This document shows, piece by piece, positions 25,887 through 34,164 of a DNA stretch of 64,000 nucleotides. The stretch's first letter is position 1. Each line of letters opens with the position of its first letter. Both the position numbers and the translations under genes were made by a program. A model generated the notes under the pieces. That model worked only from the letters and a program-made list of their open reading frames with translations. It was not told the origin of the DNA and made no database searches. The DNA comes from Sphingomonas endophytica (lineage in GTDB: Bacteria; Pseudomonadota; Alphaproteobacteria; Sphingomonadales; Sphingomonadaceae). The DNA is taken from the NCBI RefSeq assembly GCF_014199415.1, contig NZ_JACIJN010000007.1:145356-209355 (forward strand), read 5' to 3'.

Positions 25887-26342
25887 GTGACCGATACCTA
25901 TTCCACGCTGACCATGACGCTGGACGGCGGCGACGTGACGATCAAGCTGCGCCCCGATCTTGCGCCCGAGCATGTCGCGCGCATCGCCGAGCTGGCAAAC
26001 GACGGCTTCTACGACGGCGTGGTATTCCACCGCGTGATCCCGGGCTTCATGGCGCAGGGCGGCGATCCGACCGGTACCGGGATGCACGGTTCGGACAAGC
26101 CGAACCTCAAGCAGGAGTTCAGCAAAGAGCCGCACGTGCGCGGCACCTGCTCGATGGCGCGGACGATGGACCCGAATTCCGCGAATTCGCAGTTCTTCAT
26201 CTGCTTCGACGACGCACGCTTCCTCGACGGCCAGTACACCGTCTGGGGTCAGGTGACCGACGGCATGGCGCTGATCGACGCGCTGCCGAAGGGCGAGCCG
26301 CCCGCGAACCCCGGCAAGATCGTCTCGATGAAGGCGGCCTGA
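25887..26342 (+). CDS. Cyclophilin-type peptidyl-prolyl cis-trans isomerase, cytoplasmic
   Basis: A 151-residue single-domain cyclophilin without a signal peptide. Active-site motifs FHRVIPGFMAQGGD (catalytic Arg), SMAR, NSQFFICF and DGQYTVWGQV are all present. It accelerates proline isomerisation during protein folding and resembles E. coli PpiB. GAAAGGAAC precedes the ATG. A family A repeat follows. Confidence 0.94.
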   Translation: MTDTYSTLTMTLDGGDVTIKLRPDLAPEHVARIAELANDGFYDGVVFHRVIPGFMAQGGDPTGTGMHGSDKPNLKQEFSKEPHVRGTCSMARTMDPNSANSQFFICFDDARFLDGQYTVWGQVTDGMALIDALPKGEPPANPGKIVSMKAA

Positions 26343-26390
26343 TCCGGTCGCGACTCGCCCTGCGTGGCGGGGCGGGTCGCGGCCTCTCTC

Positions 26391-26485
26391 CGTCATTCCC
26401 GCGAAGGCGGGAATCCAGAACCTCTGACGTAAGCGACTCTTGCGAGAACCTGCGCATCTGGATTCCCGCCTTCGCGGGAATGACG
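26391..26485. repeat. Family A palindromic intergenic repeat, copy 4
   Basis: It is a near-perfect copy of the 4389 element, between the convergent cyclophilin and LysR genes. The LysR stop codon lies 8 bp beyond its right arm. Confidence 0.9.
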
Positions 26486-26492
26486 GTAGAGG

Positions 26493-27377
26493 TCACCCTT
26501 CCCGCAGCGTCCGGATCAGCCAGTCGCGGAAGAGCTTGACCGGCTTGGTCTGCAGCGCGCGTGGGCGGCACGCAAACCAGTAACTGTAGGGGCTGGTCAC
26601 ATCGATATCGAACAGCCGCACCAGCCGTGGGTCATTCGCGTCCTGGAAGTGGTTCTCGTGCATGAAGGCGACGCCGAGCCCCTGCGCCGCCGCCTCGAGG
26701 ATCAGCACGCCGGTATCGAAATAGTCGATCGCGACCGGCTCCATCCCCGGATAGCCCGCTGCCTGGCTCCACGCCGCGAACGTGTCGGGCATGTCGCGGT
26801 GGAGCAGCACGCTATGTTCGCGCATCTGTTCGGGCGAACGCAGCGGCTTCGGCCCGTCGAGCAAGCCGCGCGCACCGATCGGATAGACCATGTTGCGGTC
26901 GAGCCGCTCCGAATAGAGCATCGGATCGATGTCGCGCGCGACGACGATCACCGCATCGAGCCCCTCGCCGAGTCGCGCAAGCGCATTGCCGCCGGTGTCG
27001 ATGTCGAGGTGCAATTCGGGATGCGCGGCGCGCAGCTCGCCCAGGCGCGGAAACAGCCGTTGCGACGCATAGAGCGGCAGCACGCCGAGCCGCAGCCGCA
27101 GCACCTCGTTGCCGCTGGTCATCCCTTCGATCGCATCGGACATGCCGTCGAGCGCGGGGGCGATGGCGGCGAGCAGCCGCTCGCCATCGGCATTGGGGAC
27201 CATCGCCTGATGGCGGCGATCGAACAGCGGCCGCGAGATGAAGCGTTCGAGCGTCTGGATGCGGCGGCTCAGTGCGGGTGGCGACAGCGCAAGCTCTTGC
27301 GCCGCGGCCTTGATCGAGCCGAGTCGCGCGACGGCCACGAAGGCCTCGATCGCAGTGAGGGGCGGAAGCCGGCGCAT
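26493..27377 (-). CDS. LysR-family transcriptional regulator (GcvA/AmpR-like)
   Basis: A 294-residue regulator starting at 27377 (MRRLPPLTAIEAF). The N-terminal winged helix-turn-helix (FVAVARLGSIKAAAQELALSPPALSRRIQTLE) is typical of the GcvA branch, and the C-terminal two-lobed substrate domain spans residues 90-294. The regulated gene is not obvious. Upstream lie two inverted repeats (27406-27465) and, facing away, a candidate small RNA rather than a protein gene. An in-frame upstream ATG (27428) would extend the protein through the operator region and is less likely. Confidence 0.9.
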   Translation of the reverse strand: MRRLPPLTAIEAFVAVARLGSIKAAAQELALSPPALSRRIQTLERFISRPLFDRRHQAMVPNADGERLLAAIAPALDGMSDAIEGMTSGNEVLRLRLGVLPLYASQRLFPRLGELRAAHPELHLDIDTGGNALARLGEGLDAVIVVARDIDPMLYSERLDRNMVYPIGARGLLDGPKPLRSPEQMREHSVLLHRDMPDTFAAWSQAAGYPGMEPVAIDYFDTGVLILEAAAQGLGVAFMHENHFQDANDPRLVRLFDIDVTSPYSYWFACRPRALQTKPVKLFRDWLIRTLREG

Positions 27378-27405
27378 GGCAGGTTCGGGACTGGTCCGAA
27401 ATGAC

Positions 27406-27465
27406 TGTTGCGCTGCATCATGCAACATCCGGTCCGCGACGCAACAACAATCGCCCTTACGATTG
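27406..27465. promoter_or_regulatory. Inverted repeats upstream of LysR gene, candidate LysR binding sites
   Basis: TGTTGC-N10-GCAACA (27406-27427) encloses the near-palindrome TGCATCATGCA and fits the T-N11-A type box of LysR proteins. CAATCG-CCCTTA-CGATTG (27448-27465) is a perfect 6-bp inverted repeat. Both lie 29-90 bp before the LysR start, the normal place for autoregulation and divergent control. Confidence 0.45.
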
Positions 27466-27534
27466 CAGATAGTGCAACCATACCGCTAACATTTCGCACT
27501 TGCGAAGGTCGATGCCGCGGCGCACATAGGGCGG

Positions 27535-27597
27535 GCCTTTCAGGCATCCTCTCCTAAAAACTTCAAACGGCCGGCCCCTTGGGGCTGGCCTTTTTTT
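27535..27597 (+). ncRNA. Candidate small RNA, suhB/mmgR-like layout
   Basis: About 63 nt: a short 5' hairpin (GCC-TTTCA-GGC), a single-stranded stretch ATCCTCTCCTAAAAACTTC with an anti-Shine-Dalgarno-like CCTCTCC, and a strong intrinsic terminator. There is no ORF that this terminator could serve: the LysR gene runs the other way and the next + strand gene starts downstream. The order of elements resembles the alphaproteobacterial suhB/mmgR (alpha-r8) regulatory RNAs from memory; no covariance search was run. The 5' end is estimated from a weak promoter-like pair. Confidence 0.5.
27569..27597 (+). terminator. Strong intrinsic terminator of the candidate small RNA
   Basis: GGCCGGCCCC and GGGGCTGGCC form a 10-bp stem with a two-base loop, directly followed by TTTTTTT. 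It lies about 90 bp before the next start codon. Confidence 0.9.
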
Positions 27598-27685
27598 CGT
27601 CCACGCGACGGGCGGACGTGGGTCGCAATGCGGAACCGCCGCCCTATCTCCTGCGCTCGGCCCCTAGCCGTGCGAAAGGAACAAG

Positions 27686-29980
27686 ATGGCGGATGCCGAC
27701 GAGACAGTGGTGAAGTTGCAGGTCGCGAACGCGCGGCCGGAGGATAGCGGGCGCGGCGTCGCGCATCTGCCGCGCGCCGTGTTCGCGGCATTGGGTATCA
27801 CCGACGGCGACGTCGTCGAGATCGTCGGCAAGAAGACCACCCCCGCGCGCGCGATCGGCCCCTATGCCGAGGACGAAGGACTGGAACTTGTCCGGATCGA
27901 CGGGTTGCAGCGCGCCAATGCCGGGGTCGGCTCGGGCGATTTCGTCGAGGTGCGCCGCGCTGAGTCGAAGGCCGCGACGCGCGTCGTGTTCGCTCCGGCG
28001 CAACAGAACCTGCGCTTGCAGGGCTCGACCAACGCGCTGAAGCGCACCTTCTTCGGCCGGCCGCTGTGCGCGGGCGACATCGTCGCGACCGCCGGGCACC
28101 AGCGCGTCCAGAACATGCCGCCGGGGATGGAGCGCTACGTCAACGCCCCCGCCTATGCCTTGCAGGAGATCCGGCTGCTGGTCGTCTCGGCGAGCCCGAA
28201 GGGCGTCGTCCATATCGACGAGACCACCGAGATCGAGCTGCGCCCCGAATATGAGGAGCCGCAGGCCGCGCGCCGCGCCGACGTTACCTATGACGATATC
28301 GGCGGCATGGGGCAGACGATCGACCAGCTCCGTGAGATGGTCGAACTGCCGCTGCGCTATCCCGAACTCTTCCAGCGGCTCGGCGTCGATCCGCCCAAGG
28401 GCGTGCTGCTGCACGGGCCGCCCGGCACCGGCAAGACGCGGCTGGCGCGCGCGGTGGCGAACGAGTCGGACGCGCAATTCTTCCTTATCAACGGCCCCGA
28501 GATCATGGGCTCGGCCTATGGCGAATCCGAACAACGGCTGCGGCAGGTGTTCGAGGAAGCCAGCAAGGCCGCGCCATCGATCGTCTTCATCGACGAGATC
28601 GACTCGATCGCGCCCAAGCGCGGCCAGGTGTCGGGCGAGGCGGAGAAGCGGCTGGTCGCGCAATTGCTGACGCTGATGGACGGGCTGGAGGCGCGCGCCA
28701 ATCTGGTGGTGATCGCCGCGACCAACCGGCCGGAGGCGATCGACGAGGCGCTGCGGCGGCCGGGCCGTTTCGACCGCGAGATCATCGTCGGCGTGCCGGA
28801 CGAGCGCGGGCGGCGCGAGATCCTCGGCATCCACACCCGCGGCATGCCGCTGGGCGAGGGCGTCGACCTCGACCAATTGGCGCGCCAGACGTTCGGCTTC
28901 GTCGGCGCAGATGTCGCCGCCCTGACCCGCGAGGCAGCGATCGAGGCGGTGCGGCGGATCATGCCGCGGCTCAACCTGGAAGATCGCACGATCCCCGCCG
29001 AGGTGCTCGACATGCTCGCGGTGACGCGCGAGGACTTCACCGAGGCGCTCAAGCGAGTCCAGCCGAGCGCGATGCGCGAGGTGATGGTGCAGGCGCCAAC
29101 CGTCAAATGGTCGGACGTCGGCGGGCTCGACGATGCGCAGATGCGGCTCAAGGAAGGCGTCGAGCTGCCGCTCAAGGACCCCGATGCGTTCCGCCGGCTT
29201 GGCATCCGCCCGGCGAAGGGCTTCCTGCTCTACGGTCCGCCGGGGACTGGCAAGACGCTGCTCGCCAAGGCGGTCGCGCGCGAGGCGCAGGCGAACTTCA
29301 TCGCCACCAAGTCGAGCGACCTGCTCAGCAAATGGTATGGTGAGAGCGAGCAGCAGATCGCGCGGCTGTTCCAGCGCGCGCGGCAGGTCGCGCCGACGGT
29401 GATCTTCATCGACGAACTCGACTCGCTGGTCCCGGCGCGCGGCGGCGGGCTGGGCGAGCCGCAGGTGACCGAGCGCGTGGTCAACACGATCCTCGCCGAG
29501 ATGGATGGGCTGGAGGAACTCCAGTCGGTGGTGGTGATCGGTGCGACCAACCGGCCCAATCTGGTCGACCCGGCGCTGTTGCGGCCGGGGCGATTCGACG
29601 AACTGGTCTATGTCGGCGTGCCCAATGCCGCGGGCCGGCGGCGGATCCTCGACATCCAGACGCAGAAAATGCCGCTGGCGCCGGATGTCGATCTCGACGC
29701 GGTGGCGGCGCGGACCGAGCGCTTCACCGGCGCCGATCTGGAGGATGTCGTGCGCCGCGCCGGGCTGATCGCGCTCCGCGAGTCGCTCGATACGCGCGAG
29801 GTGCGTCGCGCACATTTCGAGCGCGCGCTGGAGGAGAGCCGCGCGAGCGTCACGCCCGAGGTGGAGCGTGATTACGAGCGGATGGCGGCGCGGCTGAAGC
29901 AGGAGGCGAATGCGATCCAGCCGATCGGCTTCATCGCGCCGGGGCAACTGACCGCACGACCGGGCGGCAAGGAGGTCTAG
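27686..29980 (+). CDS. Cdc48/VCP-type tandem AAA+ ATPase
   Basis: A 764-residue protein with the full Cdc48 plan: an N-terminal double-psi barrel domain (residues 1-~190, beginning [18 protein letters not shown]), D1 (Walker A GPPGTGKT near 246, Walker B IVFIDEID) and D2 (Walker A GPPGTGKT near 518, Walker B VIFIDELD). Pore-loop motifs are SAYGESE in D1 and KWYGESE in D2, so both rings carry aromatic pore residues, as in archaeal VAT rather than eukaryotic p97 D1. Archaeal and eukaryotic homologues unfold and extract proteins for degradation. No proteasome or ubiquitin-like gene is nearby, so its bacterial partner is unknown. Confidence 0.93.
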   Translation: MADADETVVKLQVANARPEDSGRGVAHLPRAVFAALGITDGDVVEIVGKKTTPARAIGPYAEDEGLELVRIDGLQRANAGVGSGDFVEVRRAESKAATRVVFAPAQQNLRLQGSTNALKRTFFGRPLCAGDIVATAGHQRVQNMPPGMERYVNAPAYALQEIRLLVVSASPKGVVHIDETTEIELRPEYEEPQAARRADVTYDDIGGMGQTIDQLREMVELPLRYPELFQRLGVDPPKGVLLHGPPGTGKTRLARAVANESDAQFFLINGPEIMGSAYGESEQRLRQVFEEASKAAPSIVFIDEIDSIAPKRGQVSGEAEKRLVAQLLTLMDGLEARANLVVIAATNRPEAIDEALRRPGRFDREIIVGVPDERGRREILGIHTRGMPLGEGVDLDQLARQTFGFVGADVAALTREAAIEAVRRIMPRLNLEDRTIPAEVLDMLAVTREDFTEALKRVQPSAMREVMVQAPTVKWSDVGGLDDAQMRLKEGVELPLKDPDAFRRLGIRPAKGFLLYGPPGTGKTLLAKAVAREAQANFIATKSSDLLSKWYGESEQQIARLFQRARQVAPTVIFIDELDSLVPARGGGLGEPQVTERVVNTILAEMDGLEELQSVVVIGATNRPNLVDPALLRPGRFDELVYVGVPNAAGRRRILDIQTQKMPLAPDVDLDAVAARTERFTGADLEDVVRRAGLIALRESLDTREVRRAHFERALEESRASVTPEVERDYERMAARLKQEANAIQPIGFIAPGQLTARPGGKEV

Positions 29981-29991
29981 GTTCACCGCAT

Positions 29992-30073
29992 CGTCGCCCC
30001 GGACCTGATCCGGGGCCCCGCTTGTTCTCGACGGAAGGAAGAAGCGGGATCCCGGATCAAGTCCGGGATGACG
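29992..30073. repeat. Family C intergenic repeat, copy 2
   Basis: CGTCGCCCCGGACCTGATCC and GGATCAAGTCCGGGATGACG arms flank CCCCGCTTGTTCTC and GAAGAAGCGGGAT. It lies between the convergent Cdc48 and MFS genes. Confidence 0.9.
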
Positions 30074-30097
30074 CCGTGGGGAGGCGAGCGACCCGAC

Positions 30098-31375
30098 TTA
30101 ATTCCGCAGCGCCCGCCACCCGAGCGGCAGCAGCAGCGCACAGGCGATCGCCGCGGCATCGTAGGGCATTGCATGGCCGATGCCGTACAGCGCGACCCCG
30201 ATCGACGGCCCCAGCACGAAGCTGGCCCCGCTGATGCTCGTCACCTTCCCCGCGACCGACGCCTGCAGCGATGCGTCGACTGCGAGGCTCGATCCCGCGG
30301 TGAACCCCGGTCGCACGAACCCGAACCCGAGACTGGCCAGCGCATAGCCGCTCGCGATCGCGGGCAGGGTGGCGGCATGGCCGGTCGCCGAGCAGCCGGC
30401 GGCGGCGAGCGCGAGCCCGACCAGCACCAGCGCGCGCGGCCGCAGGTCGAGCAGCGGGATCAACCCCCATTGCGCAAGCAGCGACGCGCCCGCGCCGGTC
30501 ATCAGCACCAGCCCGGTCGCGCCCAGCGCGTCGACCGGCGACACGCCGAGCCGGTCGATGACGAGGAAGCCGACCACCTGCCCGGTCATCGCCTGCGCAT
30601 GGCCCATCACCAGCCCGACGAACAGCCACCAGCGGATGCGGGGATCGCGCGCGTCGATCCGCCCGCCGCCCTCGGGCGCGATCGCCGCGGTGACGCTCGC
30701 GCCCGAGGATTGCCCGCCGATCGACGGATAGGCGTTGACCGCGCCGTGGCTCGAATCGTCCGACCGGTCGTCGGGGAGCCGCCGCCACACTGCCAACAGC
30801 ATCGCCACCCCGAACAGCGCGAAGACGAACGCCGGCGCGGCCAGCCCGACCGCGACCGGGCCGAGATGGCCGAGGATCAGATACGGCGCGAGCGCCGGGC
30901 CGAGGATCGTTCCCAGCCCGAAGGCCGAGGCGAGCAGCGTCAGCGCGCGGGTCCGTTCCTCGCGGGTCGTGCTGCCCGCGACCAGCGCCTGCACCGCGGG
31001 CGGGGCCGCCGCACCGGTCGCGCCATAGATCACGCGCCCGACGATGAAGAGCAGGAACGCTGCCGTCCCGCCGATCCACCCGTTGATCCCGGCGAGGAGG
31101 AACATGCCGCACAGTACGAGGCTGGTCGCGTAGCCGCCGAGCCCGAGCAGGATCATCGCGCGCCGCCCGTGGCGGTGCGAGCGGTGCGCCCAGAACGGCG
31201 CGGCGAGCACCCAGAACAGCGCCGAGATCGAAAAGGCGAGCGCCACCTCGGCATCGCGGACGCCCAGCGAGCGGCCCAGCGCCGGCAGCACCGACTGCAG
31301 CGCGGTGTTGCCGGCGGCGATCGTCAGCATCACCATGAACAACAAGGCAAAAGTGCCGTCGCGCGCCTGTCTCAC
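30098..31375 (-). CDS. MFS transporter
   Basis: A 425-residue polytopic protein with about 12 transmembrane segments. The loop 2-3 motif appears as WAHRSHRHGRRAMIL, the standard MFS G-x-x-x-D/R-R-x-G-R-R type, and motif C-like glycine-rich GLGTILGPALAP lies in the fifth segment, as in drug/H+ antiporters. A hydrophilic loop of about 50 residues (residues ~190-240) divides the halves. Substrate cannot be inferred; neighbours give no help. Confidence 0.85.
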   Translation of the reverse strand: MRQARDGTFALLFMVMLTIAAGNTALQSVLPALGRSLGVRDAEVALAFSISALFWVLAAPFWAHRSHRHGRRAMILLGLGGYATSLVLCGMFLLAGINGWIGGTAAFLLFIVGRVIYGATGAAAPPAVQALVAGSTTREERTRALTLLASAFGLGTILGPALAPYLILGHLGPVAVGLAAPAFVFALFGVAMLLAVWRRLPDDRSDDSSHGAVNAYPSIGGQSSGASVTAAIAPEGGGRIDARDPRIRWWLFVGLVMGHAQAMTGQVVGFLVIDRLGVSPVDALGATGLVLMTGAGASLLAQWGLIPLLDLRPRALVLVGLALAAAGCSATGHAATLPAIASGYALASLGFGFVRPGFTAGSSLAVDASLQASVAGKVTSISGASFVLGPSIGVALYGIGHAMPYDAAAIACALLLPLGWRALRN

Positions 31376-31472
31376 CGCTGTCCGCTCCCGCTCCGTCGCA
31401 TCGGAACCTCGATTAGGCGCTTGGGAGGCGCGTACAACCCGGCTATGGCAACCGCTTCGCCTGCAGGGCGTT

Positions 31473-31500
31473 CGTCATGCGGATGACGTGAAATCGTCAT
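31473..31500 (+). promoter_or_regulatory. Alternating CGTCAT / ATGACG / CGTCAT repeats upstream of the methyltransferase gene
   Basis: Three 6-mers in alternating orientation (31473-31478, 31483-31488, 31495-31500) allow two mutually exclusive hairpins, or two overlapping dyads for a DNA-binding protein. They end 31 bp before the ATG. A weak GGTT-CGGG-AGCC stem followed by GTTTTTT (31509-31527) comes next. Confidence 0.4.
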
Positions 31501-31531
31501 CACTTCAGGGTTCGGGAGCCGTTTTTTCCAC

Positions 31532-32146
31532 ATGACCAGTTCCACCGACGCCGTGCGGCGCGATCGCAGCAAAGCCGCCGGCGTGCCCGGACCGTGGCAG
31601 ATGTTCTTCACCGGCTTCCTGAAGCATCCCGTCATGGTCGGCTCGATCATCCCGTCGTCGGACCGGCTGATCGCCAAGATGCTCGGCCCGGTCGACTGGG
31701 CCAATTGCAAGCTCTTCGTCGAATATGGCCCGGGCGTCGGCACCTTCTGCCGCCCGATCCTGGAGCGGATGGCGCCGGACGCGATGCTGATCGCGATCGA
31801 CACCAACGCCGATTTCATCCGCTATCTCGACCATACGATCACCGACTCACGTTTCGTGGCGGTGCATGGCTCGGCGGCGGACGTGGAGCGGATCGTCGCC
31901 GAACACGGGCATGAGGCAGCCGATTACGTGTTGTCGGGGCTGCCCTTCTCGACGCTGCCCGACGGCGTCGGCCCGGCGATCGCGGCGGCGACGCAGCGCG
32001 TGCTGCGCGTCGGCGGCGCGTTCCTGGTCTATCAGTTCAGCCCCAAGGTCCGCGACTTCATCGCCCCGCATTTCCACCGCATCGACCATGACATGGAATG
32101 GTGGAACGTACCCCCGGCGCAGCTCTACTGGGGCTGGAAGGACTAG
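31532..32146 (+). CDS. SAM-dependent methyltransferase, phospholipid N-methyltransferase (PmtA)-like
   Basis: A 204-residue class I methyltransferase. Motif I is FVEYGPGVGTF, motif II is IAIDTN, and YVLSGLPFSTLP is the post-I segment typical of PmtA-type enzymes that methylate phosphatidylethanolamine toward phosphatidylcholine. The N-terminal amphipathic stretch (MFFTGFLKHPVMVGSIIPSS) matches the membrane-contact region of that family. Related rRNA dimethyladenosine transferases share the fold, so the substrate is probable, not proven. A distant GGGAG is the best ribosome site. Confidence 0.82.
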   Translation: MTSSTDAVRRDRSKAAGVPGPWQMFFTGFLKHPVMVGSIIPSSDRLIAKMLGPVDWANCKLFVEYGPGVGTFCRPILERMAPDAMLIAIDTNADFIRYLDHTITDSRFVAVHGSAADVERIVAEHGHEAADYVLSGLPFSTLPDGVGPAIAAATQRVLRVGGAFLVYQFSPKVRDFIAPHFHRIDHDMEWWNVPPAQLYWGWKD

Positions 32147-32153
32147 GATCTGC

Positions 32154-32181
32154 CGTCTCCCGGATCACGTCCGGGATGACG
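32154..32181. repeat. Half copy of family C repeat
   Basis: Only the CTCCCGGATCACGTCCGGGATGACG arm is present, between two convergent genes. It is still self-complementary enough for a short hairpin. Confidence 0.6.
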
Positions 32182-32199
32182 TTGCCACCGGGCCGGCGC

Positions 32200-33648
32200 T
32201 CAATAGAGCCCCGGCGTCTCCCGCTGCGCGGCGGTCGGACGGGGCGCGACCAGCGGGCGCTGCCACTCCGCGAACAGCCCGGCCGTCCGCGCCGCCGCCG
32301 CACTCGCGCCGATCCGCGTGCAGCCACGCCCCGCCAGCCAGTCGAGCGCGGTGCGCGTCGAGGTCTCGCTGACGTCGCCCAGCGGGTGTGCGTAATCGTC
32401 GGCGGCCTGGCAGCTCGCCTCCACCTTGGTCGCGAGCCCGTCGTAATAATCGCCCTGCCCCGCCGAATTCCGGAGCGCGAAGGCGATCACGCGCAGCCGG
32501 TCGTCGCTGCACGACGGATTGTCGACCGGGATCTGCCCGACGGGCTTGCCATAAGTGTTGGCGCCGACCAGCGCGAGGTCGCTGTGGAGGTACGGGATCA
32601 GCGCGTTGATGACATATTCGCTCGCCGAGGCGGTCTGGCCGGTGCCGATGAACGCGATCCGCGTCGGCGCGATCGCGTTCATCTCGCGCGCGAAATGGCG
32701 GACCTGGTTTTCCTGCGCCTTGGAAGGACGGAAGGTCGTGTACGCCTGCACGTCGCTCGTCGAGCGATTGGCGCCGAGCAGGTCGGTGAACGTCTCGGCG
32801 GTGTTGAGCAGCCCGCCGCCATTGTAGCGCAGGTCGACGATCACCTGCGTCACGCCCTGCGCCTTGAAGGTGGCGAATGCGCTGCGGAGTTGATCGTTGG
32901 CGGTATCGATGAAGGTGCGCAGATTCACGTAGCCGACCTTGCGCCCGTTATCGTCGATCGCCTTGACGCCGTAGCGTGAGGAAACCGGCGTCAGCGTATA
33001 ATCGGCACTGGCCACCCGCACGTCGCGGGTGCCCGCGGCATCGGTGATGCGCAGATAGCGGACGGTGCCGGGGGTCGATACGTCGAACGCGGCGTTGAAC
33101 GCAGCGGTGCCGCTCGCCTGCAGGTCGCTGATCGTCTGGATCGTCGTCGCGGTGGTGCCGATGCCGACGATCTGCGCCCCGCGGTCGATCCCGGCGTTCA
33201 GCGCCGGGGCATTCTCATAGGCTTCGGTCACGAACAGCCGGTCGCTCCCGTCCCGCGCCAGCCGCGCGCCGATCCCGGCGGTGCCGCCCGAACTGTAATA
33301 GGCATTCTCCTCCTTGAGCGAGGCCAAATAGGTAAAATAACGATCCTTGTGCTGCGCACGCGCCGTCGCGGTCAGCGCGTCGAGGAAGCTGTCGACGTCC
33401 GGGAAACCGGCCGGATCGAGGCTGGCCGGCAGGGTATCGGGGAACAGATACCATTCGTTCATCGCGTCGCGCACCCAGTTCTGCCGCGCGCGCAGCGCAC
33501 AGCCGGTCGCAGCAGTGGTGCCGCCGACGCTGCCGCCGCCCGTCGCGCCGCCGGTGCTGCCCGCGACGCGCGTGCCGCCGTCACCATCCCCGCACGACGC
33601 CAGCAGCGCCAGCCCCGCCACCAGCCCGATCGACCGCTTTGCCCGCAT
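32200..33648 (-). CDS. S41 family C-terminal-processing-type peptidase, lipoprotein
   Basis: A 482-residue protein. The start at 33648 (MRAKRSIGLVAGLALLASC) yields a lipoprotein signal with lipobox LLASC; the in-frame longer start lacks this logic. A Gly/Thr/Ser-rich linker follows, then a PDZ-like region (about 110-200) and the S41 domain, with the nucleophile Ser in GQTASASEYV (about residue 337) and the general-base Lys in NTYGKPVGQ. It should cleave proteins in the periplasm. Bacterial S41 proteins with this arrangement are common in sphingomonads; targets are unknown. Confidence 0.88.
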   Translation of the reverse strand: MRAKRSIGLVAGLALLASCGDGDGGTRVAGSTGGATGGGSVGGTTAATGCALRARQNWVRDAMNEWYLFPDTLPASLDPAGFPDVDSFLDALTATARAQHKDRYFTYLASLKEENAYYSSGGTAGIGARLARDGSDRLFVTEAYENAPALNAGIDRGAQIVGIGTTATTIQTISDLQASGTAAFNAAFDVSTPGTVRYLRITDAAGTRDVRVASADYTLTPVSSRYGVKAIDDNGRKVGYVNLRTFIDTANDQLRSAFATFKAQGVTQVIVDLRYNGGGLLNTAETFTDLLGANRSTSDVQAYTTFRPSKAQENQVRHFAREMNAIAPTRIAFIGTGQTASASEYVINALIPYLHSDLALVGANTYGKPVGQIPVDNPSCSDDRLRVIAFALRNSAGQGDYYDGLATKVEASCQAADDYAHPLGDVSETSTRTALDWLAGRGCTRIGASAAAARTAGLFAEWQRPLVAPRPTAAQRETPGLY

Positions 33649-33755
33649 CACACCGTCCCCACGACTCGCCCGCCCTTCTTCATAGAGGAGATGGTGCAAC
33701 CCGAAGCTGTGAAAAATGTTAAACCAGCGCAACGTTCGTCTTCGAGGGGCCTGAG

Positions 33756-34106
33756 ATGATTCGCCATGCCGTGATCGCCGCCATCCTGCCGTTGTCGCTC
33801 GCCGCGTGCGGCTCGCGCCCGGACGGGGAGACCGCCGCGGCGGCCACCAACAACAGCAGCGGTAATTATCTCGCGCAGATCAGCCAGTTGAACGAGAAGG
33901 AGCGCAACGGCGTGCTGTTCCGCGCGATCAGCGATGCCGGGCGCGCCTGTCAGGGCGTGACGCGCTCGACCGCCGGCCCGGAACTGCAGGGCAACCCGAG
34001 CTGGGTCGCGACCTGCGACGACGGCACGCCATGGGTGGTCTCGATCAATGACAAGGGCATCGCGACCGTGACGGCGGTGCAGGGCACGACGCCCAGGGCG
34101 GGCTGA
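33756..34106 (+). CDS. Small lipoprotein, function unknown
   Basis: A 116-residue protein with a lipobox (PLSLAAC, Cys18). The mature domain (GNYLAQISQLNEKERNGVLFRAI...) includes a second Cys pair (CQGV, ATCDDG) that could form a disulphide, and ends PRAG. No family is recognised. It is divergent from the S41 peptidase gene and 58 bp upstream of the glutaminyl cyclase gene, on the same strand, so co-transcription with the latter is likely. Confidence 0.75.
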   Translation: MIRHAVIAAILPLSLAACGSRPDGETAAAATNNSSGNYLAQISQLNEKERNGVLFRAISDAGRACQGVTRSTAGPELQGNPSWVATCDDGTPWVVSINDKGIATVTAVQGTTPRAG

Positions 34107-34164
34107 GGCCGGCGCGCGGCGCAACGTGATTGCCCCGCGCCGCGCGGCATCGTACCGCTGGCGC

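Larger units (their letters stand above)
27378..27685. other. 308-bp interval between LysR and Cdc48 genes
   Basis: No protein gene was found here. It holds two inverted repeats (27406-27427 and 27448-27465), a weak promoter-like pair (TTGCGA at 27500 and ACATAG at 27524), a candidate small RNA ending in a strong terminator, and about 85 bp of leader for the Cdc48-type gene, with GAAAGGAAC just before its ATG. Confidence 0.6.

Noticed and set aside
27644..29986. 780-codon minus-strand frame covering the Cdc48 gene
   Set aside because: It is the antisense shadow of the ATPase; composition is mirror-frame-like and no motif is recognisable.
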